This document shows, piece by piece, positions 17,362 through 24,836 of a DNA stretch of 64,000 nt. A model generated the notes under the pieces. The model did no database searches, was not told where the DNA came from, and saw only the letters and a program-made list of their open reading frames with translations. The stretch spans positions 451,697 through 515,696 of the forward strand of contig NZ_UUIS01000075.1 in assembly GCF_900589395.1 (NCBI RefSeq). The letters are read 5' to 3'. The position numbers and the translations under genes were made by a program. Origin of the DNA: Pseudomonas viridiflava. Lineage in GTDB: Bacteria > Pseudomonadota > Gammaproteobacteria > Pseudomonadales > Pseudomonadaceae. Within the stretch, counting starts at the first letter, position 1; each line of letters opens with the position of its first letter.

Positions 17362-18243
17362 TTACACGCGCTCAATCGCGCGTTCACCGAACAGACCGGC
17401 CGGGCGCACCAGCAGAAACAGCAGCGCCAAGGCATAGGGAAACCAGTTTTCCAGCCCGCCACCGATCACCGGGCCCAGGTAGACCTCGGCCAGTTTTTCC
17501 GAGGCGCCGATGATCAGCCCGCCGACAATGGCACCACTGATCGAGGTAAACCCGCCGATGATCAGCACCGGCAACGCCTTGAGCACGATCAGCGACAGCG
17601 AGAACTGCACCCCCAGTCGTGCGCCCCACAGCAGGCCCGCGACCAGGCCGACAAACCCGGCCACGGCCCAGACCACCACCCACACCCGTTGCAAGCCAAT
17701 GCCCACCGCTTGCGCGGCCAGCGGATCGTCGGCCACCGCGCGCAGAGCCAGGCCCATGCGGGTGCGGTTGAACCCCAGCGACAGGCCGATCACTAGCACC
17801 CCTGCGGTGGCAGCGGCGAACAGGTCGAACGGCGACAGCAACATGCCGTGCAGTTGCAGCGGCTCGTCACTGATGCCCAGGTCCAGCCCGTGCACCTGCG
17901 CGCCCCACAAGGCTTGCGCTGCGCCTTCGATCACGTACGACAGGCCCAGCGTGGCCATGAACAGGGTGATCGGCGGGCGGTTGACCAGCGGGCGCAGCAC
18001 CAGCCGCTCAACCCCGACCGCCAGGGCCAGCATCACCGCCAGGGTGATGAGCAGCGCCAGCCAGAACGGCACGCCGCGCTCGAGCAGGCTGACGAAGGTC
18101 AGCGCGGCAAACAGCACCATGGCGCCCTGGGCAAAGTTGAACACCCCGCTGGCCTTGTAGATCAGCACGAAGCCGATGGCGACCAGCGAATACATCACTC
18201 CCGCCAATAGCCCGCCAATCAGCACCTCAAAGAAAAATTCCAT
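17362..18243 (-). CDS. LIV-type ABC transporter permease (LivH-like)
   Basis: A 293-residue inner-membrane permease. It starts MEFFFEVLIGGLLAGVMYSL and holds the family's GFVLIYKASGVFNFAQGAM helix and the RAVADDPLAAQAVGI cytoplasmic loop that contacts the ATPases, then GFTSISGAIVGGLIIG. The reading frame extends to 18369, but that part overlaps livG; the ATG at 18243 has AGGA upstream and fits the family. Its start overlaps the end of livG by 17 bp, showing translational coupling. Confidence 0.88.
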   Translation of the reverse strand: MEFFFEVLIGGLLAGVMYSLVAIGFVLIYKASGVFNFAQGAMVLFAALTFVSLLERGVPFWLALLITLAVMLALAVGVERLVLRPLVNRPPITLFMATLGLSYVIEGAAQALWGAQVHGLDLGISDEPLQLHGMLLSPFDLFAAATAGVLVIGLSLGFNRTRMGLALRAVADDPLAAQAVGIGLQRVWVVVWAVAGFVGLVAGLLWGARLGVQFSLSLIVLKALPVLIIGGFTSISGAIVGGLIIGASEKLAEVYLGPVIGGGLENWFPYALALLFLLVRPAGLFGERAIERV

Positions 18244-19039
18244 GCGTGTTTTCCTGTTTCCTGTCATAGGCCTGTACGCCGAGGTACGCGGAAATGACTT
18301 CGGGGTTACGCCGCACTTCGGCCGGGGGGCCGTCGCCGATCTTGCGGCCGTAGTCGAGCACCACCACATGGTCCGACAGGCTCATCACCACGCCGATGTC
18401 GTGCTCGATCAACACCACGGTGGTGCCGAATTCACGGTTGATGTCGACGATAAAACGGCTCATCTGCGCTTTTTCCTCGGCGTTCATGCCTGCCATTGGC
18501 TCATCGAGCAACAGCAGGCGCGGCTCGGCCGCCAGGGCCCGGGCCAGTTCCACTCGCTTTTGCAGGCCATAGGGCAAGGTGCCCACCAACGCATGCCGCC
18601 ACGGCTGGATGCGCAGGAACGCCAGGACCCGCTCGGCGGCTTCACGCTGACGGTCGTCTTCGGCTGGCGCCCGGCCCATGCGCAAGGCCTGTTCCAGCCA
18701 GGTGGCGCGGCGCTTGAGGTGACGCCCGGTGAGCACGTTGTCGAGCACGCTCATGCCCTTGAACAACGCAAGGTTCTGAAAGGTGCGGGCAATCCCTTGC
18801 TGCGCGGCCTGGTTGGGCCGCATGACCCGCCGTGTCTGCCCGGCAAAGCGAATGCTGCCCTGCTGCGGCGGGTAAACCCCGTTGATGACATTGAGCAACG
18901 AACTCTTGCCGGCGCCGTTCGGGCCGATCAGCGCGCAGATCTCGCCTTCGGCCACGGCAAAGCCGATGTCGCTGATGGCCTTGACGCCCTTGAACGCCAA
19001 CGAAATGCCCTGCAACTCCAGCAATGGCAGCGCACTCAT
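18227..19039 (-). CDS. LIV-type ABC transporter ATPase (LivG-like)
   Basis: A 270-residue ATPase subunit: Walker A LIGPNGAGKSS, the LivG marker GIARTFQNLALF in the Q-loop region, signature LPYGLQKRVELARAL (degenerate L-P-Y-G-L for LSGGQ, as in this subgroup), Walker B LLLLDEPMAGMN and switch LIEHD. It overlaps the AMP-binding gene upstream by four bases (ATGA) and livH downstream by 17, so the cluster is tightly coupled. Confidence 0.88.
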   Translation of the reverse strand: MSALPLLELQGISLAFKGVKAISDIGFAVAEGEICALIGPNGAGKSSLLNVINGVYPPQQGSIRFAGQTRRVMRPNQAAQQGIARTFQNLALFKGMSVLDNVLTGRHLKRRATWLEQALRMGRAPAEDDRQREAAERVLAFLRIQPWRHALVGTLPYGLQKRVELARALAAEPRLLLLDEPMAGMNAEEKAQMSRFIVDINREFGTTVVLIEHDIGVVMSLSDHVVVLDYGRKIGDGPPAEVRRNPEVISAYLGVQAYDRKQENTHGIFL

Positions 19040-20160
19040 ACCGCCACCGACAGGCCAAGGGCACGCTCGGTGTTGAAGCGACCTGCCTCATCGAGGACCT
19101 CACGGCCAGGCCAGCCCAGCACCTGCACGCCCAGCACGGCAAAGAACCGCTGCGTCCGCTCATCCAGCGGCGGCCCTGCCAGCAAGGCCACGCGCACACG
19201 GCCAATCCCCAGGACATCGCGCAGCGGCCGGCGGATCAGCACCTCACCGATCCCGCTTGCCAGCCGCCCGGAGCCCTCTTGCAGCGCCCAGTCCAGCAGG
19301 CGTCGGAGCAGCGTGCCCGGCAGCGGCAGGCGCTGCAGCACCCGGGCGTACAGGCGCCCATAGGTCTCACAGGTGCCCAGCACCAGCGTCGGGCCCAGTT
19401 CACGGCGGTCCTGGTCGCGGGTCTCCAAGCGCTCGGGGAAATTGAGTGCAAAGCCGGCCAGCAACCAGGGCGCCAACAGGTAACGGGCCTGGCCACTGGC
19501 GGCAAAAGCGCGGGCGGCCAAGGCCTGCTCCTGATCGCTCAACCCGTGCTGTTCGACCAATGGCCGGGCCTCCTTGAGCAACTGGGCGTGGCTGAAAAAC
19601 TGCCGTTCCAGGCCGGCAGCGCCCAGTTGATAGAAAGCAAAGGCCATGTCCACCGCCTGCGCCTGTACCGGCACGGGCACATCCCCGGGGGCAGGCAGAC
19701 GCGCATACTCCACCGCGCCACCACGCGATAACTCGTCTACCAGCCCGCGTGCATCGGCATACACCAGCCAGCGCGGCTCCAGGCGCCAGTCGCGCAAACG
19801 CGTGATTTCTTCAACCCCCTCGGCCAGCACATAGTCAACCGACAGCTGGCGCAGCACCTCACCCTGCGCACCGGCCTCTTGCAGCGGGTCGAACAAGGCC
19901 GCCACCCCGCCCAGCCATTGCGCGGCCAGGGCGCCGATCAACGCTTCGGGCCGTGGCCGGCTGAGGATCACCAATTGCTGGCCGGGCCGGAACCCACTGG
20001 CCTGCAGGCTGGCCGCCACGCGCAGCACTTGCTGTTGCAGTTGCGCCCAGGTCAAGGCCTGCCAGATACCCAGGGTTTTATGGCGCAGGGCAACGGCGTG
20101 CGCCCGTGCGCCGGCCTGATGCGCCAGCCAGGCGGGCAAGGTCAGCGCCTGAGCGCTCAT
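19036..20160 (-). CDS. Degenerate, truncated AMP-binding (acyl-CoA synthetase-like) protein
   Basis: A 374-residue protein homologous to the N-terminal part of long-chain acyl-CoA synthetases (AMP-binding family, normally over 550 residues). The adenylation P-loop that should read like TSGTTGxPK appears as YQLGAAGLER, lacking its serine and threonines. The later Y-G-x-T-E motif appears as GWPGREV. The C-terminal lid domain is missing. It is therefore probably catalytically dead, yet the frame is open, uses neighbour-like codons, and its ATGA overlap with livG and one-base overlap with sfnG are preserved. Active AMP-ligases are often found inside LIV-type clusters, so this may be a retained regulatory or scaffolding relic. 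Confidence 0.72.
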   Translation of the reverse strand: MSAQALTLPAWLAHQAGARAHAVALRHKTLGIWQALTWAQLQQQVLRVAASLQASGFRPGQQLVILSRPRPEALIGALAAQWLGGVAALFDPLQEAGAQGEVLRQLSVDYVLAEGVEEITRLRDWRLEPRWLVYADARGLVDELSRGGAVEYARLPAPGDVPVPVQAQAVDMAFAFYQLGAAGLERQFFSHAQLLKEARPLVEQHGLSDQEQALAARAFAASGQARYLLAPWLLAGFALNFPERLETRDQDRRELGPTLVLGTCETYGRLYARVLQRLPLPGTLLRRLLDWALQEGSGRLASGIGEVLIRRPLRDVLGIGRVRVALLAGPPLDERTQRFFAVLGVQVLGWPGREVLDEAGRFNTERALGLSVAV

Positions 20161-21254
20161 CAGGCGACAGCCGGCGCAGGGTGTTTACGGGCTTCCAGCT
20201 CGCGCACCAGCGGCAACACACGTTGGCCGAAGTACTCGACCTCTTCATGAAAATGCAAGAACCCTGAAAGAATCAGGTCCACCCCCACCGCCTTGAGCGC
20301 CACGATGCGCTCGGCGATCTGCCGTGGGGTGCCGATCAGGTTGGTCTTGAAGCCGTCGTTGTACTGCACCAGGTCCTCGAAGGTCGACTTGGCCCAGTTA
20401 CCCTCGCCTTCAGGACTGGCTGCGCCGGCGTTCTTGACCTCATGGCCGAAGGCATTGACCGCCTCGGGGTTGGCCTGGTCGATGATCTCGCGCAGCACCG
20501 CCTGGGCCTCTTGCTCGGTGTCGCGGGCAATGATGAAGGCATTGACGCCGACCTTGACCGAGTGACCATTGGCCGCCGCCTTGGCGCGGATGTCGTCGAC
20601 CTGGGCCTTGATGCCCTCGACGGTATTGCCGTTGGTGAAATACCAGTCTGACACCCGCGCAGCCATGTCACGCGCGGCCCGCGAACTGCCGCCCTGGAAG
20701 ATTTCCGGGTGCGGCTGCTGCAGCGGCTTGGGCTTCAAGGTGTAGTTGCGAAAGCGGTAGAAGTCGCCGTTGAAAGTGAAGTTGTCCTGGGTCCAGATGC
20801 CCTTGAGGGCCCGAATGAACTCCTCGGAGCGGCGATAACGCTCGTCATGGTCCAGCCACGGCTCGCCAATGGCATGAAACTCACCCTTGAACCAGCCCGA
20901 TACCACGTTGATAGCCACCCGGCCTTGGGTGAACTGGTCGATGGTCGCCAGTTGCTTGGCGGCCAGCACCGGGTTCCAGGGGCCGGGCAAAATGGCGGCG
21001 ATGACCTTGAGCGTGGTGGTCGCGGCCAGCAGTGCATGGCTGATGGTCACCGACTCGTGCTGGAATTCTGCGCCGTAGCCGGCGGTAAAGCGGATCTGCG
21101 ACAGCGCATAGTCGAAGCCGGCACGCTCGGCGATCTGCGCCAGCGTACGGTTGTAGTCAATGTCCCAGCTGGTGCGCTGTTCAATGTTGCTGACCACCAG
21201 ACCACCGCTGACGTTGGGCACCCAGTAGGCGAACTTGATCGGTTGTTGGCTCAT
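20160..21254 (-). CDS. sfnG: FMNH2-dependent dimethylsulfone monooxygenase SfnG
   Basis: A 364-residue bacterial-luciferase-like monooxygenase, the exact length and N-terminus (KFAYWVPNVSGGLVVSN) I associate with SfnG. SfnG oxidises dimethyl sulfone to methanesulfinate with FMNH2 and O2, feeding sulfur to the cell. Other landmarks are the ILPGPWNPVLAAKQLAT and FQGGSSRAARDMAARVSDW flavin-site segments. It is preceded by the FMN reductase gene (27 bp gap) that supplies FMNH2 and followed by a one-base overlap with the AMP-binding-like gene. Expression is expected from the sigma-54 promoter at 21877-21891. Confidence 0.92.
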   Translation of the reverse strand: MSQQPIKFAYWVPNVSGGLVVSNIEQRTSWDIDYNRTLAQIAERAGFDYALSQIRFTAGYGAEFQHESVTISHALLAATTTLKVIAAILPGPWNPVLAAKQLATIDQFTQGRVAINVVSGWFKGEFHAIGEPWLDHDERYRRSEEFIRALKGIWTQDNFTFNGDFYRFRNYTLKPKPLQQPHPEIFQGGSSRAARDMAARVSDWYFTNGNTVEGIKAQVDDIRAKAAANGHSVKVGVNAFIIARDTEQEAQAVLREIIDQANPEAVNAFGHEVKNAGAASPEGEGNWAKSTFEDLVQYNDGFKTNLIGTPRQIAERIVALKAVGVDLILSGFLHFHEEVEYFGQRVLPLVRELEARKHPAPAVA

Positions 21255-21281
21255 GTCGATGACTCCTTGAAAGCGTGAAAA

Positions 21282-21836
21282 TCAGGCAGCGCTGAGCGCT
21301 GCGGGCTGAAAAAAGGCAATGACCGGATCGAGCGCCCGCGCGATGCGCGCCAGGTGCGTGGCCTCAAGCAACTGGTAATCGGTAAAGGCCTCGGCGGCCA
21401 CATACAGGCCGTAGGGCAAGGTGTGCGCCTGGAAGAAGCCGAACAGCGGACGCAACTGGTGATCGATGACCAGCGCATGGCGGTCGCTGCCACCGGTGGC
21501 CGCCAGCAATACCGGCACCCCCTTGAGCGACTGGTGGTCGACCAAGTCGAACAGGTGCTTGAACAGCCCGGTATAGGACGCGCGGTAGACCGGCCTGCCG
21601 GCGATGATCAGGTCGGCGTTTTCGATGGCCTCTAGGTGCGGCAGCAAGGCCGGCGAGGCCGTGTCGCGCTCCAGCGAACCGGCCAGCGTGCCGGCCAGTT
21701 CGGCGACGCGCACCCAGTGCACCTCGACCGGCAGGCGTTGTTGCAGTTGATGGGCCACGGCCTGCAACAGGCCATGGGTTCGCGATGGGGTGCGCAGGCT
21801 GCCGGAGACCACCACGACCTTGATTGTCTTGCTCAT
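21282..21836 (-). CDS. msuE: NADH-dependent FMN reductase (MsuE/SfnF)
   Basis: A 184-residue flavodoxin-fold reductase that makes FMNH2 for the partner monooxygenase. It starts KVVVVSGSLRTPSRT (phosphate loop for FMN) and contains LIIAGRPVYRASYTGLFKHLFD and LAATGGSDRHALVIDHQLRPLF, both typical of MsuE/SsuE. The ATG at 21836 has GGGAGGAT upstream; the upstream extension to 21896 would run through the sigma-54 promoter and is rejected. It is the first gene of the sulfur operon. It corresponds to sfnF in the P. putida sfnFG naming. Confidence 0.9.
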   Translation of the reverse strand: MSKTIKVVVVSGSLRTPSRTHGLLQAVAHQLQQRLPVEVHWVRVAELAGTLAGSLERDTASPALLPHLEAIENADLIIAGRPVYRASYTGLFKHLFDLVDHQSLKGVPVLLAATGGSDRHALVIDHQLRPLFGFFQAHTLPYGLYVAAEAFTDYQLLEATHLARIARALDPVIAFFQPAALSAA

Positions 21837-21876
21837 TTCATCCTCCCAGGCACATGCCTCGATACAGGACGCTAGA

Positions 21877-21891
21877 GCAGCAACCGTGCCA
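21877..21891 (-). promoter_or_regulatory. Sigma-54 promoter of msuE operon
   Basis: On the minus strand the sequence reads TGGCACGGTTGCTGC: perfect TGGCAC, five-base spacer and CTGC with GG and GC correctly spaced. Expected start is near 21865, about 29 nt before the msuE start codon. Confidence 0.8.
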
Positions 21892-21954
21892 AACATTAAA
21901 ACCTATATAAATCAATAATATATAAACCATGCGCAGGGTGGTCGTGATGTTCGT

Positions 21955-21983
21955 TCAACAGCAAGGTGTGAAACGACTGTTGA
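21955..21983. promoter_or_regulatory. Putative SfnR site between divergent sulfur genes
   Basis: TCAACAG (21955-21961) and CTGTTGA (21977-21983) form a 7-bp inverted repeat 64 bp upstream of the msuE sigma-54 promoter and about 150 bp before the opposite one. A weaker pair, CAACAG/CTGCTG, lies at 22045-22068. The half-sites equal those at 11344-11363. Confidence 0.45.
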
Positions 21984-22134
21984 TCCACGGACAGTGCGCA
22001 CCGGCATCGACAGGTCGCCTTGGTTCATGTCGCTGTACGCCTGGCAACAGCACTTGTGCACGCTGCTGCACAGGGCACAGCACACGCCTCATTAGAAAGC
22101 TTTCAAACCTATGATTTTCAAGGATTTACCAGTC

Positions 22135-22149
22135 AGGCACGAAGCTTGC
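22135..22149 (+). promoter_or_regulatory. Sigma-54 promoter of second DszC-like gene
   Basis: AGGCACGAAGCTTGC matches the sigma-54 consensus at every key position except the first T. Expected start is near 22161, about 28 nt before the ATG at 22189. Confidence 0.8.
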
Positions 22150-22188
22150 GAAAGCCCGGTATCGCTCATTGATCCAGGAGATACCCCG

Positions 22189-23430
22189 ATGTCTGCACAG
22201 CAGCACTTGCCCCAGTTGTCCACCGGAACCGACTATTCGACGCTTGCCGAACGGTTGCGCCCGATCTTCAAGCGCATCGCCGACACGGCGCTGGCGCGCG
22301 AGCACAGCCGCACCCTGCCCCATGAGCCGATTCGCTGGTTGAAGCAAGCAGGTTTTGGCGCGGTGCGCGTGCCGCGTGAGCACGGCGGCGATGGCGCCTC
22401 GCTGACGCAACTCTTGCAGTTGCTGATCGAGCTGGCCGAGGCCGACTCCAACATCCCCCAGGCCTTGCGCGGCCACTTTGCTTTTGTCGAGGACCGCCTC
22501 AACGCCCATGCCCACACCGACCAGACGCTGTGGTTCGAACGCTTCGTCAAGGGCGAACTGGTCGGCAATGCCTGGACCGAAGTGGGCAACGTCAAGCTGG
22601 GCCAGGTCATCACCCGTGTGTCACACGACGGCGAACGCTGGGTGGTCAACGGCACCAAGCACTACAGCACCGGCAGTATCTTCGCCGACTGGGTCGACCT
22701 GTATGCCCAGCGCGACGACACCGGCGAAGACGTGATCGCCGTCACGCGCACCGCCCAACCGGGCGTGACACTGCAGGATGACTGGGACGGGTTTGGCCAG
22801 CGAACCACCGGCAGCGGCACGTCGGTGTTTGTGAATGCCGAAGTGGCCGAACACGACATCCTGCCCTTCGCCGGACGCTTCAAGTACCAGACCGCGTTCT
22901 ACCAACTGGTGTTGCTGGCTGTGCTGGTCGGCAGTGGCCGGGCGGCGGTGCGGGACTTTTCCAGCCAGGTCCGCCAGCGCACCCGGGTGTTCAGCCACGG
23001 CAATGCCTCCTCGGTGGACCGCGACCCGCTGGTGCAGCAGGTGGTGGGTCGCGCCTCGGCGCAGGTGTATGCCGCCGAAGCCACCGCCGTGCGGGCCGCC
23101 CAAGCCTCGCACGGGGCTTATCTGGCGCATTTCGACACTGACGTCGAGGCCGAGCGCCAGGCCAACCTTGCAGCCGAGCTGGAATCGGCCCAGGGCCAGG
23201 TGGTGATCAGTGACCTGGTACTGCGCGCCACCAGCGAGCTGTTCAATGCCCTGAGCGCCTCGGCCACCAGCACCGGCAAACAGCTCGACCGCCACTGGCG
23301 CAACGCCCGCACCGCTGCCTCGCACAACCCGCTGATCTACAAGGAACGCATCATCGGCGACTGGGAAATCAACGGCACTGAACCGCCGTATATCTGGCAG
23401 ATTGGCGCAGGCTCCAAGACCACGCAGTAA
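22189..23430 (+). CDS. DszC-like FMNH2-dependent monooxygenase (acyl-CoA dehydrogenase fold)
   Basis: A 413-residue relative of dibenzothiophene monooxygenase DszC and SfnB. The N-terminal helical domain has QAGFGAVRVPREHGGDGAS, the beta domain has GNAWTEVG and GTKHYSTGSIFADW, and the end holds STGKQLDRHWRNARTAASHNP, the DszC-type flavin-loop region in place of the acyl-CoA dehydrogenase active site. CAGGAG lies ten bases before the ATG at 22189. It is divergent from msuE, and each gene has its own sigma-54 promoter, so it should be co-induced under sulfur limitation and use FMNH2 from MsuE. The substrate is unknown. Confidence 0.84.
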   Translation: MSAQQHLPQLSTGTDYSTLAERLRPIFKRIADTALAREHSRTLPHEPIRWLKQAGFGAVRVPREHGGDGASLTQLLQLLIELAEADSNIPQALRGHFAFVEDRLNAHAHTDQTLWFERFVKGELVGNAWTEVGNVKLGQVITRVSHDGERWVVNGTKHYSTGSIFADWVDLYAQRDDTGEDVIAVTRTAQPGVTLQDDWDGFGQRTTGSGTSVFVNAEVAEHDILPFAGRFKYQTAFYQLVLLAVLVGSGRAAVRDFSSQVRQRTRVFSHGNASSVDRDPLVQQVVGRASAQVYAAEATAVRAAQASHGAYLAHFDTDVEAERQANLAAELESAQGQVVISDLVLRATSELFNALSASATSTGKQLDRHWRNARTAASHNPLIYKERIIGDWEINGTEPPYIWQIGAGSKTTQ

Positions 23431-23431
23431 C

Positions 23432-23455
23432 GCCAGCCCGCGTTTACAGGCTGGC
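23432..23455. terminator. Bidirectional terminator
   Basis: GCCAGCC (23432-23438) and GGCTGGC (23449-23455) form a perfect 7-bp stem followed by AGCTTTTA. It lies between the convergent DszC-like and MFS genes; the MFS stop codon is in the loop. Confidence 0.7.
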
Positions 23456-24778
23456 AGCTTTTACAGCTGTCAGCGGCGCGCCGGACGTGTTGAACAGGAA
23501 CACCAGCACCGCCAGTGCGCCCACCAGCCCTGGCAAGGCAAACACCAGAAAGCTCGCTTGCAGCGGCAAGCCTGAGGCATGCAGCGCGCCGCCCAGCAAC
23601 GGGCCGATGATCGCACCGGTACGGCCGATGCCCATGGCCCAACCCAACCCGGTGCTGCGGATCTGCGCCGGGTAGTACTGCACGGTGCAGGCATTGGCGA
23701 GAATCTGTGTGCCGATGGTGCAGGCACCGGCAATCGCCACCAGCAGGTACAACACTGCCAGCGGCGCCTTGAACGACAACAGCGCCAGGGCCAGCGCGCC
23801 ACAGATGAAGAACCCCAGCAGCACCTTGCCCAGCCCGACCCGGTCCCCCAGCCAGCCGCCACCGATCGCGCCGACAATCGCGCCCAGATTGAGCACCAGC
23901 AAAAAGGTCAGGCTGGAGTTGAGGCCGTAGCCGGCGCCACTCATCAACTTGGGCAACCATGAACTGAGCGCATAGACCATCAACAGGCAGCAGAAGAACG
24001 CCAGCCACAGCATCAGTGTGTTCAGCGTGCGGCCATCGCGAAACAGCTCACCGATCGAGACATTGGCATGCCGGCCCGAGGCCTGCTCCAGCGCATCGCC
24101 TGCGGCGGGACGGTAATCCGGCACGGCCTGTTCCAGAATGGCCTGGGCCTTTTCGGTCTGGCCGCTGCGCAGCAGGTAATTCATCGATTCGGGCAACTGG
24201 CGGATCAGCAGCGGCAGCACCAGCAAGGGAATGGCCGCCACATAGAACACCGCCTGCCAGCCCCACAGCGGCATCAGCCACATGCCCAGCCCCGCCGACA
24301 ACATGCCGCCCAGTGAGTAGCCGCTGAACATGATCGCCACCAGGGTACTGCGCGAGCGCTTGGGCGAGTATTCATTCATCAAGGCCACCACATTGGGCAT
24401 CACCCCGCCAATGCCGAGCCCGGCGATAAAGCGGCACAAACCAAACATTTCCGGACTTTGCGCCAGGCCATTGAGTGCGGTGACACCACTGAACAGAATC
24501 ACGCAAAAGGCAATGGTCTTGCGCCGGCCGATGCGGTCCGACAGCGAACCGAAGAACAGCGCGCCGATCATCATGCCCACCAGCGCGCAACTGCCCAGCG
24601 CCCCGGCCTGCATGGCGCTCAGGCCCCATTCGGCCATCAGCGAGGGCAGCACTACGCCGTAGATCACCAGGTCATAGCCATCGAAAATGATGATCAGCGC
24701 GCACCACAGCAGCACGCGGGCATGAAAGGCATTGAAACGAACCCCGTCCAGCAGGGCGGTGACATTGATTGTGCGCAT
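23444..24778 (-). CDS. MFS transporter, aromatic acid:H+ symporter family
   Basis: A 444-residue 12-helix carrier of the AAHS family (PcaK, BenK, MhpT-like). The diagnostic DGYD motif is in helix 1 (FDGYDLVIYGVVLP), the loop 2-3 motif is GSLSDRIGRRK, and helix 4-5 shows GLGIGGVMPNVVALMNEYSP. AAHS members import aromatic acids with protons. Placement 58 bp downstream of the salicylate hydroxylase in the same direction points to salicylate or a related hydroxybenzoate. Confidence 0.87.
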   Translation of the reverse strand: MRTINVTALLDGVRFNAFHARVLLWCALIIIFDGYDLVIYGVVLPSLMAEWGLSAMQAGALGSCALVGMMIGALFFGSLSDRIGRRKTIAFCVILFSGVTALNGLAQSPEMFGLCRFIAGLGIGGVMPNVVALMNEYSPKRSRSTLVAIMFSGYSLGGMLSAGLGMWLMPLWGWQAVFYVAAIPLLVLPLLIRQLPESMNYLLRSGQTEKAQAILEQAVPDYRPAAGDALEQASGRHANVSIGELFRDGRTLNTLMLWLAFFCCLLMVYALSSWLPKLMSGAGYGLNSSLTFLLVLNLGAIVGAIGGGWLGDRVGLGKVLLGFFICGALALALLSFKAPLAVLYLLVAIAGACTIGTQILANACTVQYYPAQIRSTGLGWAMGIGRTGAIIGPLLGGALHASGLPLQASFLVFALPGLVGALAVLVFLFNTSGAPLTAVKAASL

Positions 24779-24836
24779 GGCGTGACTCTTTATTGTTGTT
24801 ATGGAAACCGCAGGTCAGGCCTGCGGTGCTGGCCGA

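Noticed and set aside
22039..22056. Second sigma-54 promoter (TGGCAACAGCACTTG)
   Set aside because: The GG and GC elements are one base out of register; the promoter at 22135 fits fully and is closer to the gene.
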